Shown piece by piece: positions 1-12,634 of a DNA stretch of 64,000 nucleotides. This stretch comes from Pagrus major. Lineage: Eukaryota > Chordata > Actinopteri > Spariformes > Sparidae. The position numbers were made by a program, and so were the translations under genes. The stretch is taken from assembly GCF_040436345.1 (NCBI RefSeq), contig NC_133230.1:8267297-8331296 (forward strand), in the 5' to 3' direction. Numbering within the stretch: position 1 is the stretch's first letter; each line of letters begins with the position of its first letter. The notes beneath the pieces were generated by a model. It was given only the letters and a program-made list of their open reading frames with translations. It made no database searches and was not told the DNA's origin.

Positions 1-1541
1 AAGTTGTTCACTGGAGCTGAGACGGTTAGTTGATAATCATTTAGTTGCTTAAAAAAAATAACTGATAACAAATGTGATAATTAAGAGCTTATTTACAGGT
101 GCAATATGTAAGAATTTTAGTTAAAAACCTGACAACACGTGTGGGCCTAAAAAGCCTCTCCACCCAGCAGTCCAAAGCTCCTCTGCTAGTAGTGTAAACA
201 ACACCAACACTACCCCAGTGCTCTGAGCTCTCACTCTCAGCATATGCAGTATCTATGATCAGACCACTACAATGTAGCTGCACGGCTAACTGAGCTAACT
301 AGCTAAAGGCAGCTACAGTTAGCTGCAGTTAGCAGTTACTCTGTGATATACTGCCCTCTATTTGTTTTGGGTATGATTTCAAGAGGTCGCAACCTCTTAC
401 ATTTTGCACCTTTAAGTAATAATACCAAACATTCTCTGTTGCCAGCTTCTCAGGCTGTACATAATTCTTGCCCATTTTTTTTATATCATTATAAATTGAA
501 TATCTTAGGGTTCTTTTTTGAACCAAACAAGCAGTCTGAATATGTTTGGGACATTTTATCGACTAAGCAATTCATCAGTTAATAATTAATTGACAAATGA
601 ATTGATAATGAAAAAAGTCACTAGGTCTATATATAACTTCTTATTTAATGGGGATATTGCTTTTTAAAAGGCAAGCTCGTGCTGTTGCTGCAAAATTCAA
701 TTCACATTATTGTAGGATGCATTGCATTGGGATGAAGTTGGACTTATTTGCACAGTTTGTGTGACAAATGTCCAATTACATGCATAAAATATTAATCAGT
801 AGACCAGTAGGCAATTTGTTCCTCCAAAAATATTTCAACCTGCGCACATACACTCATAGACCGTGCAGTGTGAGTGCAAATCTGGACATCTGCAAATGCA
901 AAACCCACACAGAGGAGGCGGTGTTTGACTGCAGTGCAGTGAGGGAGACTGCACAGCTTCTTAGTGTGCACACACACACCAGACACGTAACAGAGAAGAT
1001 GAGTGCCAAAGCTAGAAATCGAAAGCGTTTGAAAGTGTCATAGTTTCGTGTGGCGCAGACTGTAGTACTCCAACAACAGTAACACACATGACAGACGGGA
1101 GCATGTCAGCATGTCGTCCGGTGTCTGTTCTGGTCTGCCAGGGTCTCAGTACTGGGCTGGAGATCAGGCTGAGTCAGCTAGATGTACCACACAACACACA
1201 CAAACACGCACACCGACGCACAGACACACACATGCACAAACACCCCGTGACTGGGCTTCCTGTAAAACAATCAGAGCATGAGGGTCCAGAGGATTGGCGG
1301 GAGGTAGCGGGGGGGGCAAACAGAGAGAGGAGAGGAATGCAGGATTTGAAGGACAGATGAGAGAGGAGGGAGATAGATGGACGGTTTGTAAAGAGAAAAA
1401 AAGATGAAGCCGAACTCCGACATCACAGGGACTCTGTAGAGATGGAAAGACGGGGAGACAGAGAGTTAAAGACAGAGTATAAACATTCCGACGAAGTTGC
1501 CGCTTGGCCCGACGCATCCAAGTATGGTCCAACCCAGAATA

Positions 1542-1542
<1 letters not shown>

Positions 1543-1583
<41 letters not shown>
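1543..1583. repeat. (CA)n microsatellite
   Basis: About 20 uninterrupted CA units; another GT-rich stretch follows near 1625-1640. Confidence 0.97.
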
Positions 1584-1588
<5 letters not shown>

Positions 1589-2382
1589 GCCGCCTACGCT
1601 TTGCCCTTGATGCCCTTGCTCGCTGTGTGTGTGTCTGTGTGGCTATTGCCCCGGTGCCAGTAAGGCAGCAGGCTGACTTGGCGAGCGCAGTGTCCATTCC
1701 CCAGTAAAGCCAGCTCTACAGGCCCTTTTCCTCAGAACTGTGCTGCTCGCTGAGCAGAAACAGATGTGAGCCCCGTCCCCTATGTTCCTCCATATTGGCT
1801 CTGCATCATCACCACCGCAGATCCTGTCTCTCACTCAGAGAAACTGGGATTTCAGCAGAAACAGATGGGCCAGCACCCTCAGCTCCTCCATCTTTGGTTC
1901 TACGTCATTGCAAAGCGCTGCGAATTCGGGAGAAACCAGATGTGTGGAGTTGTTGCCGTGTCCACCATGTTGGCTCTGTTGGATGGGATATGAGGAATAT
2001 GAAAAGATGGGTCATAGACATTACAGTGGTCTGCTGTGGAAACACATCTATCCATTATGTAGTGGGAAAATGTTACTTAAATTAAAGTTATGTAAAACCA
2101 GCTTTCCTTTCTTTTTCCTGAAGTGCACTTTGAGTCTTTTAAGGAATTCAGAATTGCACAATCATCTTCACGACCAAAATAAGGGAAAGCAGTTCATGTA
2201 TCTTCTGTGTTGACATAGAGAATCGAAACCTAAGAAATTTCTAAAGATGTTTCTTCTGCCAAACATAATGACAATGTGCCAAGATGGATGTTTTGAAACA
2301 AGGAAAACCATACTGGAAGTTCATTTTCTGTCAGTTCTTGGCACATTCCTTGTTTCAGACTTTATGAAACTTTTCCTATCAT

Positions 2383-2530
2383 CAAATCAATTCAAATCAA
2401 ATCAGTTTTATTTATATAGCCCAAAATCACAATCACATTGCCTCAGTGGGACATCCTCTGTCCTTAAACTTGCCATATTGAGAAAAAAACCCTTTTAACA
2501 AGGGGGAAAAAAAGATGGAAGAAACATTTC
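2383..2530 (+). repeat. Dispersed repeat copy ('TTTATTTATATAGCCCAAAATC' type)
   Basis: It contains tcagttttatttatatagcc, then catcctctgtccttaaactt and an end with cccttttaacaaggggg and gaaga. A second, shorter copy is at about 46300-46450. I recognise it as an abundant percomorph interspersed repeat but cannot name the family. Confidence 0.7.
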
Positions 2531-5500
2531 CATCGATGAATACAAGTTTCTCCTCCCAAGTCAATTTTTGTCAGACTCTTTTGATAACCGTGTCATGAAA
2601 GTGCCAACAACAATACTAGTCATCAAAATTTGATTTAACCTGAACAAGAATGGAATTGGCCTGGAAACATGGACGACTGGCATGACTGTGAGACGTTACT
2701 CATATTTTTATTTCAGCTTACTTCAAGATATTTCTTGCCGTTCTCTTATTGTCACAGAAAACTAAATGCTAAATAAGATCCAGCTGCATTAATAAATAAT
2801 TTACCAAAGCTTTAAAAATCGGTTATAAGCCATAAATAAGACCAATATTTTGGTTTCCAAGGTTGGCTGGTGAGTCACTAATAGTCAAGTTATCTCTAAA
2901 GTCATTAATTATGAGTGTCTCACTTTCAAATAAACCATTAAGTCTGCAGGTAAAAATGTGCAGGATTTGCCCTACAGATTACAAATCCTTAAATCAGTTT
3001 GTAAATGTGAATAAGTGGCTAATTAATGGGTTACAGTTCAGCTTTTATTTTGATGTTGATGTTTGATGTTCCACTGGAGGATCCTACAGATGACTCAAGA
3101 GCTGCAGACAAAATGTCCTGTTGTCCAACCCAACACTTGTTCTTAGTTATAGCTTATAACTGATATAAGTTAAAATATAAAGCGATAAAAATCATTAGTC
3201 ACTGACTATAAAGTATATTAAGAAAGCAGATGCATAACTGTTTCATGCAGCTGACACCAGTTCCTTGTTTCAGTGATGAGGTTTTGCTGTAGTTCTGTGC
3301 CGTTATTGCTATTTTTTACTCACTGACTGAGTTTCCTACTAATTTTAGAACAATGACTGTGTTAAACGAGGCTTATAAAAGTACAATGTCGTGTCATGCT
3401 TTGGTGATGTCATCCTTATTAGCTGTGGTGGCCTTTGACCGAGTCATGACTCAGCCCTTGTGTTACCATCAAACTCTCCTCCTGCTCTTACTGTAGTAAT
3501 ATGACTGGAAAACGTGTGAACACACTCCCACCCCTCCCTTGCTGGATTGTTTTGATGTGGATCGCCATGGCGATAATCTCAGCCCCCACCCCGTCCGACC
3601 ACACACACCAACCCCCTTCCCACAAACCCAAATACGGCCATGTTTGTAGGGCAAGATGGAGGGCAGTGGGGTGGAAGAGAGAGGCTAGAGGGAGGGAATG
3701 CTGAGAGAGGAAAGAAGGAGATAAGACGAGGGCACAGGACAGAAGTGGCATGATGGACAGAGAGTGGAGAGTGAAGAGTCAAAAAGGCGGGATGTACAGA
3801 AAACAGAGAGAGAGAACAAGGGATGGCTTCAGCAGCAGAGGAATGTCTTTCCCGCTGATATCATGTAACAGGACTAGCGGGATTAGAAGGGGAGGTTGTT
3901 CTCGCCAATCACAATGAGAACACCAGACATTTCCCCATCCAGCTGAATGAACCTTGTGATACAAGCGATAAACTCGCCACACTATCAAACTACAGCACCA
4001 GGCCGCGCTGCATTAACCACAACTGAGTTACATAATATTTAAGTCCCTTCAACGGCTGAGTTTGACTTCAACTAATGAAGTAATTGAATAGACGAAACGC
4101 GCAAACCCCAGACATGTCGGGCTTACTGCTCAAGTGATGTGTGTACACTTAAAAGATTTTGAAGATTTAACGGTTCGGTGTGTGTTATTTTAAGTCCATT
4201 AGCGGGCTACTTTTGAGATGTGGCTGCCTTAAACAGGAGAGGAGTAGCTTCAATCCCTTACTTTTTCACATTGACACTTCTTTAAAAGTTTTGTGGCTTT
4301 TGTTGTGAAGGCAGATGCTTGAAACACTAAGAGAGTCATGGGAGATTCACTTTCTACATGCATGTCCAAGCCAGACTGAAAAACTTTGACTTTAAAAGTG
4401 CAGTCCTCAGGGTTCATGGGAAATTTTGTAAAACAAAAATCAACAGCGTGACATAAACACCTTTAAAACATGCACCTTGATGGTAATTACCAACCGCGAC
4501 AGTGTGAGTCTGTGTGTGTCATTATGGCAAAATGTGCTCATGGTGACACCTTTGGTAGCTGGAACCACCACAGAAGCAGTTCTGAGGACTTTGCTGGCTG
4601 TTTATATGTCTGTCTGTGTGTCTGCAGACAGAGTTTTGCCACAACAGTGATGTTGCTAAAGTTACTAAACTTTACAGGCGTGTCGCCGGGATAAAAATGA
4701 ATGCAGAGGTCGCAGATCAGTGTGATCGGTGCCTCGCTGTTGGTGTGTTTTAATGTTAGTCGGTCCAGTCTTCCTTTGTCATGTTTGCAATGCTAATGCT
4801 GTATTTTGTCCACTCATTGGCAACAAAGAGGCATCAAAATATGAAAAACGTGTAAATTGTTGGTATTTTGCATGTGCAAACATTTCGCATGGCAATTTTG
4901 TTTCAGCTGTCCACACTATAACTCAAGATTTTTAAGTTTGAGCAGTTGTGTGCATGAATAATGCTCAGTTCTTGTGGTGAAAAATAGACAGCTTGGTGTG
5001 GATGAGAGGTAAAACAAACCAAAACAGATAAGTTTACATATTATCTGCAGTTATGTGGACTCTGACTCTGCCAATTAATATTCTTCATTCCCTCCACTCC
5101 ATCTGCCTGCTCTTGTTTTGTTTTTTTAATCTCTGTTTGCCTCTTTGTGAGCCTTCCTCCATTTCTATTCCTCTGTCACTCTTCTCTTTTCTGCCTCTGC
5201 CGTCTGTCTAAATGTGAGGTTGTCTTCCACTCCGTCTGCCAGTCTGCAGTCTGCAGTCACTCTCTCAAGACTTTTTGGGCTGAGCAGGGTCAGATGGGGT
5301 CAGGGTTCTGAGAAACTCATCCCCCCCCCCCCCACCATAATCCCTCACCGCCTGGCCAGGTCGCTGCGCCGCTCGCAGCACGTACACACTTACATAAACA
5401 CACGTGTGTACATGCGCACACATTCATTTTTTTCTGGCGTCACTTTGCAGTTGAGACGCTCATGTCTCTCCTCGGTGAGAAGGCTGAGGGCTCTCATCTG

Positions 5501-6452
5501 ACCTGAAGGAAATTTTCATCAGGCCTGAAGTACAGTCGTGTCCTTGGTACGTTTCATTCTCTTTCTCATGAAACTCATCACCTCAAAGCAGGTGTTGTGA
5601 TGGTGCTCAATGCCATCTAACATTCCTCCCTAGCTCTCCCTTTTCTATGTTTTATCACTTCATTCAATAAAGTGTGACTGTATCTGTACGTCTTTGTCAG
5701 ACTCACCAAGAACACTCCTGTGTACTGAGCTCTGTCCTTTCAGCTGAACCTTCTGTTATTCTGTTTTATCTTTCTATTAAATGATAGAAGAGACTACTTG
5801 TATTTATTTATTTCTCTACAAGGAAATATAATAATTTCCACCACAGGCTGCAGTGGACAAGGTCTGCGTTTACATGCACACGGCCAGTGAGAGAAATCAG
5901 GTGAAGGCAGAGAATTGGAGAATGCAATTACATGGGATTTATTTATTTTAGTTTCAGGTTGATTTGAACTTTGGGTTTCATTATGTTGGACACCAAGATG
6001 CATGGTGTATTTTATGCATTGCTGCCACAGAAAGAGCCTTTGTCATGCACATGCACCTCGCAAAGAAAATCAGGTTTTATATTGCAGAAATGAAGCTGCG
6101 CCGACCAAGTTCTCTAAATCCCTTGCCCTGATTTGAGAAACTGGGTGTCTCATTTACATGAAGTCCGATAAATCAGGTTACTGCGGAAAGACAATAATGA
6201 GCAGTGTTCTCATTGGGCATGTCTGCCTCCTTCTCTGTCTTAACTTTTTCATTTTAATTTAGATTTGTTTCCATTTCTGTCCTTATTTGCTTTCTCTTTC
6301 TTGTGTACTTGCACATTTTTCTTTTGCCAGTCTCCCGGTCTGTCTCCCTCGTCTCTAATCCCCTCTATAAACGATCAGGGCTCTGGCCATGAGAACCAAA
6401 CCTTCACCAAGGCAACCACAATTTCAGGCACGTCCCAACGACTTCTCTGCTC

Positions 6453-6487
6453 TGTGTGTGTGTGTGTGTGTCTGTGTGTGTGTGTGT
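6453..6487. repeat. (GT)n microsatellite
   Basis: GT repeat with a single TC interruption. Confidence 0.95.
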
Positions 6488-7229
6488 AGCCCAGCTGTTG
6501 AACAGATGGAATGCTCACTATGCAGCAGATGATAATAGTGTGGAATCCAAGGTCTGTGCCCCTCTCTACCTCCATTTTACTCTTTCCTCTCCTCCCTCCT
6601 CCTCCTCAACTCTGTCCCCGCTCTTTCCCCTCTCCGTCCTCCCCTCACATCTCCACCAATCTCCCTTTCCTTCCAGCTGAGTGTCCGTTACTTTGCTTTG
6701 TTCTCCCTGATTAGAGGCTTCTAAAAGATGGGTATCATATCTCACTTTGTTCCTTGAGGGCGACACACACACACACACCCTGTGGCCTGGTATGTGTGCA
6801 GAGTGGGGGCTGAGTGAACGGCCGTCGTCACATTTTTCACATTTTTTTCTCCAGGCCTTAAAGGTCTTTTTCTGTCCCAGTGCAGACAGACGGAACCACA
6901 GGCCGTCATGCTGGAGGAATGCACGCAACCTCCTCGGTGTCAAAGTGACTCAGTTTTACTGTGTCTCCGTTTGCTCATGACACCACTCATTTTCAAGTGT
7001 GTATGTGTGCGACATTGAAAAAAGATCGTTGTCAACTTGCCCGAGTATTTGAGGAGGACTGAGGTAGCTTTAGGGATGAATTGAGATAGAATGAAGCCCA
7101 GGTTCGGTATTTATGTGAAAAATAACAAATTCATTGTCTGTTGATTTACTTCGCTCTATTGAATAGTGTTGCAGTGTGTTGCAGAGTTATTCCAAGTGTC
7201 CAAGGCCAAAACCCTGGACACCTGGCATA

Positions 7230-7470
7230 AGTAGAAGTCCAAAAAACATTGATACCATTCTCATGGAAGTAGTAAGAAATCGTTGTCGCAAGTGCCCGAC
7301 CGAGGCAGCTAGCCGTTTCCTCCGGTTTCCATTCTGTATGCTAAGCTAAGCTAATCGGCTTCTTGCTGTAGTTTCATATTTGTACAGACATGAGAGTGAT
7401 GTCAGTCTTTATATCTAACTCGCGGTAAGAACTCAAGTAAACATATTTCCTTCGAAAATGTAACTTTTTC
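7230..7470 (-). repeat. Dispersed repeat copy ('TTAGCTTAGCTTAGCAT' type), minus strand
   Basis: Reversed relative to copies at about 19470-19760 and 62645-62880. Shared words are the tandem AGCTTAGCTTAGC, the GAAAC(A/C)(G)GG segment, the 'gctagc' step and the 'tgtctgtac' segment. It is diverged and the ends are approximate. Confidence 0.6.
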
Positions 7471-8278
7471 TTTTTCTAAGACGACGAAAACGTTCTGAAT
7501 TTGCCACAGCCTTGATTTGCGCCCTGACCGTTAGCATCAGCAGCAGAAGCTAACGGCTGTCGTAGCTTTCTCTTCAGTGCATGGCTCTGAAACAAACTTG
7601 TAGCATTGGTAAATTACCTAGGTGACTCAAAGAAAACTGTGAAATGGAAATTTACAGTTGGGAGGAAAACTTCAAGAGTCAGTGCCTCCTCCCACTTCCC
7701 AGCTTTATCACAGCAACAACCAAAAGGCAGTGAGTAGTACCTCAGCCACATTTGAAATCTGCGGTGTGCATCTGCTCTGCGCCTACTGATGATGTCACAA
7801 ACGTTTGTGTAATCCTCGCTCACATCCTCCTAAGCCCTCTCCTCCCTTTCTCCTTTCATCCCTCCCTTTCTCCTCCTCTCTGTTGATCCCTGGCTCGCTC
7901 TTTGTCTCTCAATTTCCTTGTGTTTTTGTACCTAATCTCTTACCCAGACTCCTCTTGCCTGTCCTCGCTCTCCCTCTCTCAGCAGTCTGTCCTTTAGCGT
8001 CTCTCTTTCTTCCTCTAAATCCCCCCCTCTCGCCTGGTTTTGGCTCGGTCTGCCGCCCCCTCCCTCCTCGCCTCACCTCCCCCCTTCAATTCCTCATTCC
8101 TCTTCTTTTCCTGCCGTCCGCTGCGCTCCCTCGCTCCGTCTGGTTGTCCTCAGTAATCAAACACAGGCGGTCAGACACAGACAGGATGTGAGGTCAGACG
8201 GGGAGAGGAAGTGAGGGTGCGTGGGCAGCACATAAACAGAGGAGAGAGAGGAGGTGAGGGACAGTGAGGACAGAGAGG

Positions 8279-8312
8279 TGTGTGTGCATGTGTGTGTGTG
8301 TGTGTGTGTGTG
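8279..8312. repeat. (TG)n microsatellite
   Basis: TG repeat with one CA interruption. Confidence 0.95.
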
Positions 8313-9008
8313 GAGTTACACTGGGAAGAGATTCAGTTTCAGCCGTCAGCATCAGCTCTTTGTGGTTCTTCTCTATATTAAACACTTAAGCAGCTGGACT
8401 CAACAACCACAAGGAGTCATAACACTCAGCGGTGAGGTAAAGCAGTAGTGTCTTTCAAATTTTATTACCGCTCTCCTGAAATATTAAATAAATCTCTTAG
8501 TTCTGTCCCAAGCTGAGTTTGAAGGATGGCCAACTTTTTTTTTTTCTATTTTCACAGCGCTGAAATATAAGTCTGTCTCTTTCAGTGTAGAAGCAGTTGG
8601 GCTGCAAAGAGTTGCATAATGCAGCCATTAAGTTTGGAGTCATTCAAGTAAACATTTGGATCTAAGCTCCGTCTCCTCATTCAACCTTTTGAGAATGAAG
8701 GAGGAAGCTGCAGGTTACAATGCAAAACAGCAGTAGCAGAGAGAGTGCAGCCACAGAGGGGTTGTTTAGTTGAATATGTTAGTCTAGGTTGTCTGAATCA
8801 TCGGTCCTTTATCTGACACAAGCTATCAGCCCGACCATGGCTTTGACACAGTCATGAAATCACCATCGCTAGTTGTGGGTGAATGAAAGAGTCCAACCCC
8901 CTAAAAAATGAACAAAACGCCTACTGCTCAGGAAGGATTTTGTTCTAATGTGGCTGGATAATACTCTCACTACAGTTTTCATAACATAAATAAACAATGG
9001 TGCAGCGC

Positions 9009-9319
9009 ATACCTCCACCAAGGCCCAACTTTCCTCTTTTGTACTCACTCATAGATACCAGCTACCTAAATATGCCAGATTTCTTTCATCAAGATCCATG
9101 CACTGTTCCCCGAGAGATTAACCACTATCTCACATTGTTAAAGACGGTGAGAAAAAAAAAGTCCTGGATCCATCCCTTCGTTCGGATCCGCACCAAAAGT
9201 TGATGTGGTCTATTCTGAGCCGAGCCCCATCCTCCATCCAAGTTTCGTGGAAATCTGTTCAGAAGTTCTTGTGTAATTCTGCTGACAAACCAGCCATCCA
9301 ACTCCTCAGTGGAGGTAAT
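9009..9319. repeat. MITE-like repeat with TACCTCCACC termini
   Basis: It begins ATACCTCCACCAAGGC and ends with TCAGTGGAGGTAAT, whose complement (ATTACCTCCACTGA) pairs with the start, so about 15-bp imperfect terminal inverted repeats. The internal words cggatccgcaccaaaagttg and aagtttcgtggaaatctgtt are those of a very common percomorph repeat. Confidence 0.7.
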
Positions 9320-10032
9320 AAAAAAACAGTGATATCTTAAAAAAGATGTTAATCTAATCTGCCAGTACTGGCATTGATCAAATCAACCATAAAAACTAGG
9401 CAAACATTAGAAAGGGATCATTCCATACTGATATATATATAAAAAACTATTTTACAGCTAGGGCAGCAAAAACAAAATTAATTTCTCCCGTTCCCAGGAA
9501 AGCTGAACTTCTCCCAGAGAAGCTATTGGCCTGGCATGCACGTCGTTTGATTATCAACATCTGTTGTTTGCCAAACCGACAGCTGAAACGATGCCGTAAT
9601 GGAATTCCACCTCTTCTTCGTCTTAACCGTTGTAAAGCTGCGGCGGACAAGTAGCTACAGGACTGCAGCATTAAACAGGCCATATTCTCCTTTTTCACTC
9701 AGCTGTGAATGAATGGGTGGAATAAGCCGGGTCGGCCCGGTGAGCTGACGGAGCCGTTCGTGTCTGGAGCTGTGTGCCCTTTTTTTCATTCCATAAAAGA
9801 GAAAAAAGCTCAGTTTTGTCCAAGTGGATGAAAGGGTACAAGTGTGTGTATGAAAAAATAGTGCGCTAATGAGCCAGTGTGTCGAGCGGTGATTCAGAAT
9901 GTGTACTTCACCTGTTGAACTCCAACCGCACCGCCGGCACCAACGCACACATGCACACACAGTAGCTTAACTCCCCCCCCCTCCTCCGAGCACCCATCAC
10001 CAATGTCCTGTAACCTGATACTGGGACTTTGG

Positions 10033-10063
10033 AGACACACACACACATACACACACACACACA
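10033..10063. repeat. (CA)n microsatellite cluster
   Basis: First of a cluster of CA tracts between about 9945 and 10620; further tracts are near 10085-10100, 10213-10262, 10432-10486 and 10600-10620. Confidence 0.9.
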
Positions 10064-10424
10064 CTCCTTTTTTTATTCTGTCTAACACACACATACACAC
10101 GGAGGTCAAGTTGAGGTTGTGCTTCCATGACATCACTGTTGCCATGACTCATAAGTGTACCCCCAGGCACAGTAAGGCCCTCTCCTCCACAGAACCTGTC
10201 AAAGGGACTTAACCACACACACACACATACACTAACACACACACATTTGCACGCACACACGCACATAATCTCTCATTCATCACTTGCTCCAAGTACACAG
10301 AAAAATATTCCAAACACAAACTACCTTGCACACAGGTATACCGTCTATGTTTGTGCATAGGCGTCAGTCCTGTAACACACTCATCAGACAGACTTGGTTT
10401 CACACACGTTTTTGGGATTGCTGA

Positions 10425-10431
<7 letters not shown>

Positions 10432-10486
<55 letters not shown>
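10432..10486. repeat. (CA)n microsatellite, longest in window
   Basis: About 27 uninterrupted CA units. Confidence 0.98.
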
Positions 10487-10487
<1 letters not shown>

Positions 10488-10825
10488 CCTGTGTGATTTA
10501 CAGTGGTCAGACTCAGATGGAGAAAGCAGGCCTCCTCTGGTCGGAAAAACCTCAACTGTGGGGATCACACAGGGGGAAAGACTTCCATTACCCACACATG
10601 TGCACACACACACACACTTCACTGAGTTGCACTCGCCCTCCTAACAACCCCGAGTGATCAATAAATCACCTTTAGACACAGTGTATCACTGGAAAAGACC
10701 TGTACACGTGTGTGTGATACTTGCTTCTTCCTTTCAAAGAGGATGCTACCCCTCACCCTATAACATGACAAAGTGTAGAAGGATTATCAGTATGTTTTTT
10801 ATGCCTTATAAATGACTTAAGGGCT

Positions 10826-11070
10826 GCGTCTTGTGATTATTTTCATTATCAATTGATGTTTCGATTGTTATTTCAATCAATCGATCAATGAATTATCATC
10901 CAAAAGGTCAGAGGGAAATGCCTTTCATAATCTCTGAGCACCGTGTGATGTGTTCACACGGCTTGTTTTGTCTGAAGACAGTCCAGAATCCAAAGAAAAA
11001 TTCAATTTACAATGACGAGAAAAACAACTAAATACCTAAATGTCTGACATTCTTGCTCGATGACTGACTT
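10826..11070 (+). repeat. Dispersed repeat copy with 'TCGATTAATCG'-type palindromic start
   Basis: It starts with imperfect palindromic TCAATTGATG/CAATCAATCGATCAAT words. These are followed by cttgttttgtctgaa, acagtccagaatccaaag and a segment like ttcaatttacaatgacgag, the order seen in a widespread fish repeat. Boundaries are approximate. Confidence 0.55.
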
Positions 11071-11240
11071 TAAGGATTTGTTCACCCAAGAAATGAATAT
11101 TTTAGTCATGATCTTCTTAACCCCCATGCTGATGGAAAGTTTTGTCGCCTACAAAATCATTTTCCTGGCGCTTCACAGCAAAACAGCCTCGCATTATTTA
11201 TGTTATTTACATTATTTACATTATTAACACACATTTTATA
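11071..11240 (+). repeat. Dispersed repeat fragment ('GTTCACCCAAGAAATG' type)
   Basis: Begins ttgttcacccaagaaatgaa. The complement of this motif closes the segment at about 21200-21580 (ttcactttttgggtgaactt), suggesting two copies in opposite orientation. Diverged; low certainty. Confidence 0.4.
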
Positions 11241-11664
11241 GTCAGAATCTTCACTGTTAGCTGCTGAGCATTATTCACTGATTGTCTGATTGTCAACTAA
11301 CCAATGGTTTCCACAATAAATCAAATACATGGCCTTTTTCTGATTTGTCAGTGCAGTGATTACATTTGTTTTTAGTTTAAAGAGATAACTGTTACTCCAC
11401 GAAACACCTGACCTTCTGATTGGTGTTTTCCAGAAGGATCTGTGTTTTTCCTGACGTCTCCTCATGGGGATGAAATATGCAGATAAACAGCTGTATCTGG
11501 TCTAGTGTGCTGTATTGTATCTGTGTCAGATAAATACAAGTGAAAAAATAACAGATATTTTAATCACAAGAGCCAGCAGCAGCACTATATAGCAACACAG
11601 TCATGACATACGTATGGCTCTGTTTTCAGTATAATGTCACGCATACAGGCTGTTCTGCGGGGCT

Positions 11665-11700
<36 letters not shown>

Positions 11701-11702
11701 CA
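11665..11702. repeat. (ACA)n microsatellite
   Basis: About 12 uninterrupted ACA units. Confidence 0.97.
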
Positions 11703-12575
11703 GCCGACTTCAGATCAGTCCGTGGATAAACATTCGCAGGTGTAGGGACAATTGAATGAAAATGATACATAAACGTGATTAGGATAATTAGTTCTGCGAG
11801 ATAATCACCAGATCCAATGCTCAGAACAGAATAGTCACAGTGGAATATGAGTCATATATTTTTTCTGGTGATCCCCGTTTTATTCGCTCGAGGTCAGGAA
11901 TTCGTGACTAATGCCTTTCTGAGCAACGCCGGATAATTTAGTGGGGGGTTTTTTTCCAAGGGCCAAGCTCATCATGACTTGATGAGATGAACTAGGCGGT
12001 CGCTGAAGAAAACAAGTGTTGCGTCACACACCATTAGACAGCACACTTTTTTTTTACGAAACTAGGTCTGTTTTTACTCTATTTGAGCTATTTGTGTATT
12101 GTTCTTTTTTTTCACAGACGACTGAATTACTCTTTGGAATGCTTCCACAGGGGTGATTAGAGCGTCACAAGGCATTTTTAGCTGACTTTTCGACGCTACA
12201 GTTGCCAATGTGGATGCGAACCTTGGCTGACTTTGGACAATAATGAGCCATAGATTTCTAGATATCAGAATAACATGGCTTGTGGGAATTGAAAACCCCT
12301 CTTCTCGTCAGCAGCATCGTTTTTCAGCGGCGCTGCCAAAACTGGCAAAAGTGCATGTTTTGAAACTTGGGATTGTTGAATGTTACTTTTCTGTCTTTCA
12401 TTTAATTGAAAAAGTCGAACTCAAATTCAGAAGTGCAGGATTTGTGCACACAGATTGCAATCATGTGATCTCTCTCATGTCACACCTGCCGCGCCAGTCT
12501 CTCTGTTTTGCTGAATAATCCTCTTGTATTTGATTTTTAAAAAATAATTACTCTTTTTTCTGTCTGTCTCCTCAG

Positions 12576-12634
12576 ATCATGACTCAGAGGGGAAGCGTGT
12601 TCAGGACATGCTGTCTACAATCGACAAACCACAG
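12576..12634 (+). CDS. fndc3b: fndc3b exon 1 of window (linker before FN3-1)
   Basis: Residues 1-19, [19 protein letters not shown], preceded by two bases (AT) that complete a codon from an upstream exon. KRVQDxLSxIxKPQ is the conserved FNDC3B segment just before the first FN3 domain. The acceptor is a pyrimidine-rich tract ending ctcag; the donor is gttggt. It ends in phase 0. Confidence 0.92.

Larger units (their letters stand above)
1..12575. other. Non-coding region upstream of first visible fndc3b exon (presumed intron)
   Basis: No exon could be supported here. I looked for the proline-rich FNDC3B N-terminus and for the basic/serine segment that precedes the first visible exon and did not find either. 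Content: CA/GT microsatellites (1543-1583, 6453-6487, 8279-8312, about 9.9-10.6 kb), a CAA tract, several dispersed repeat copies listed separately, and pyrimidine-rich stretches (about 6560-6670 and 7830-8130). The first visible exon starts in the middle of a codon, so at least one more coding exon must lie upstream; calling this region intronic is inference. Confidence 0.7.

Noticed and set aside
1164..1583. 139-codon minus-strand frame starting with CV repeats
   Set aside because: It is produced by the CA microsatellite and low-complexity sequence; no domain and no splice context.
5214..5501. Proline-containing 95-codon frame considered as the missing FNDC3B N-terminus
   Set aside because: It lacks the conserved FNDC3B N-terminal words and is interrupted by a poly-C run and CA-rich sequence.
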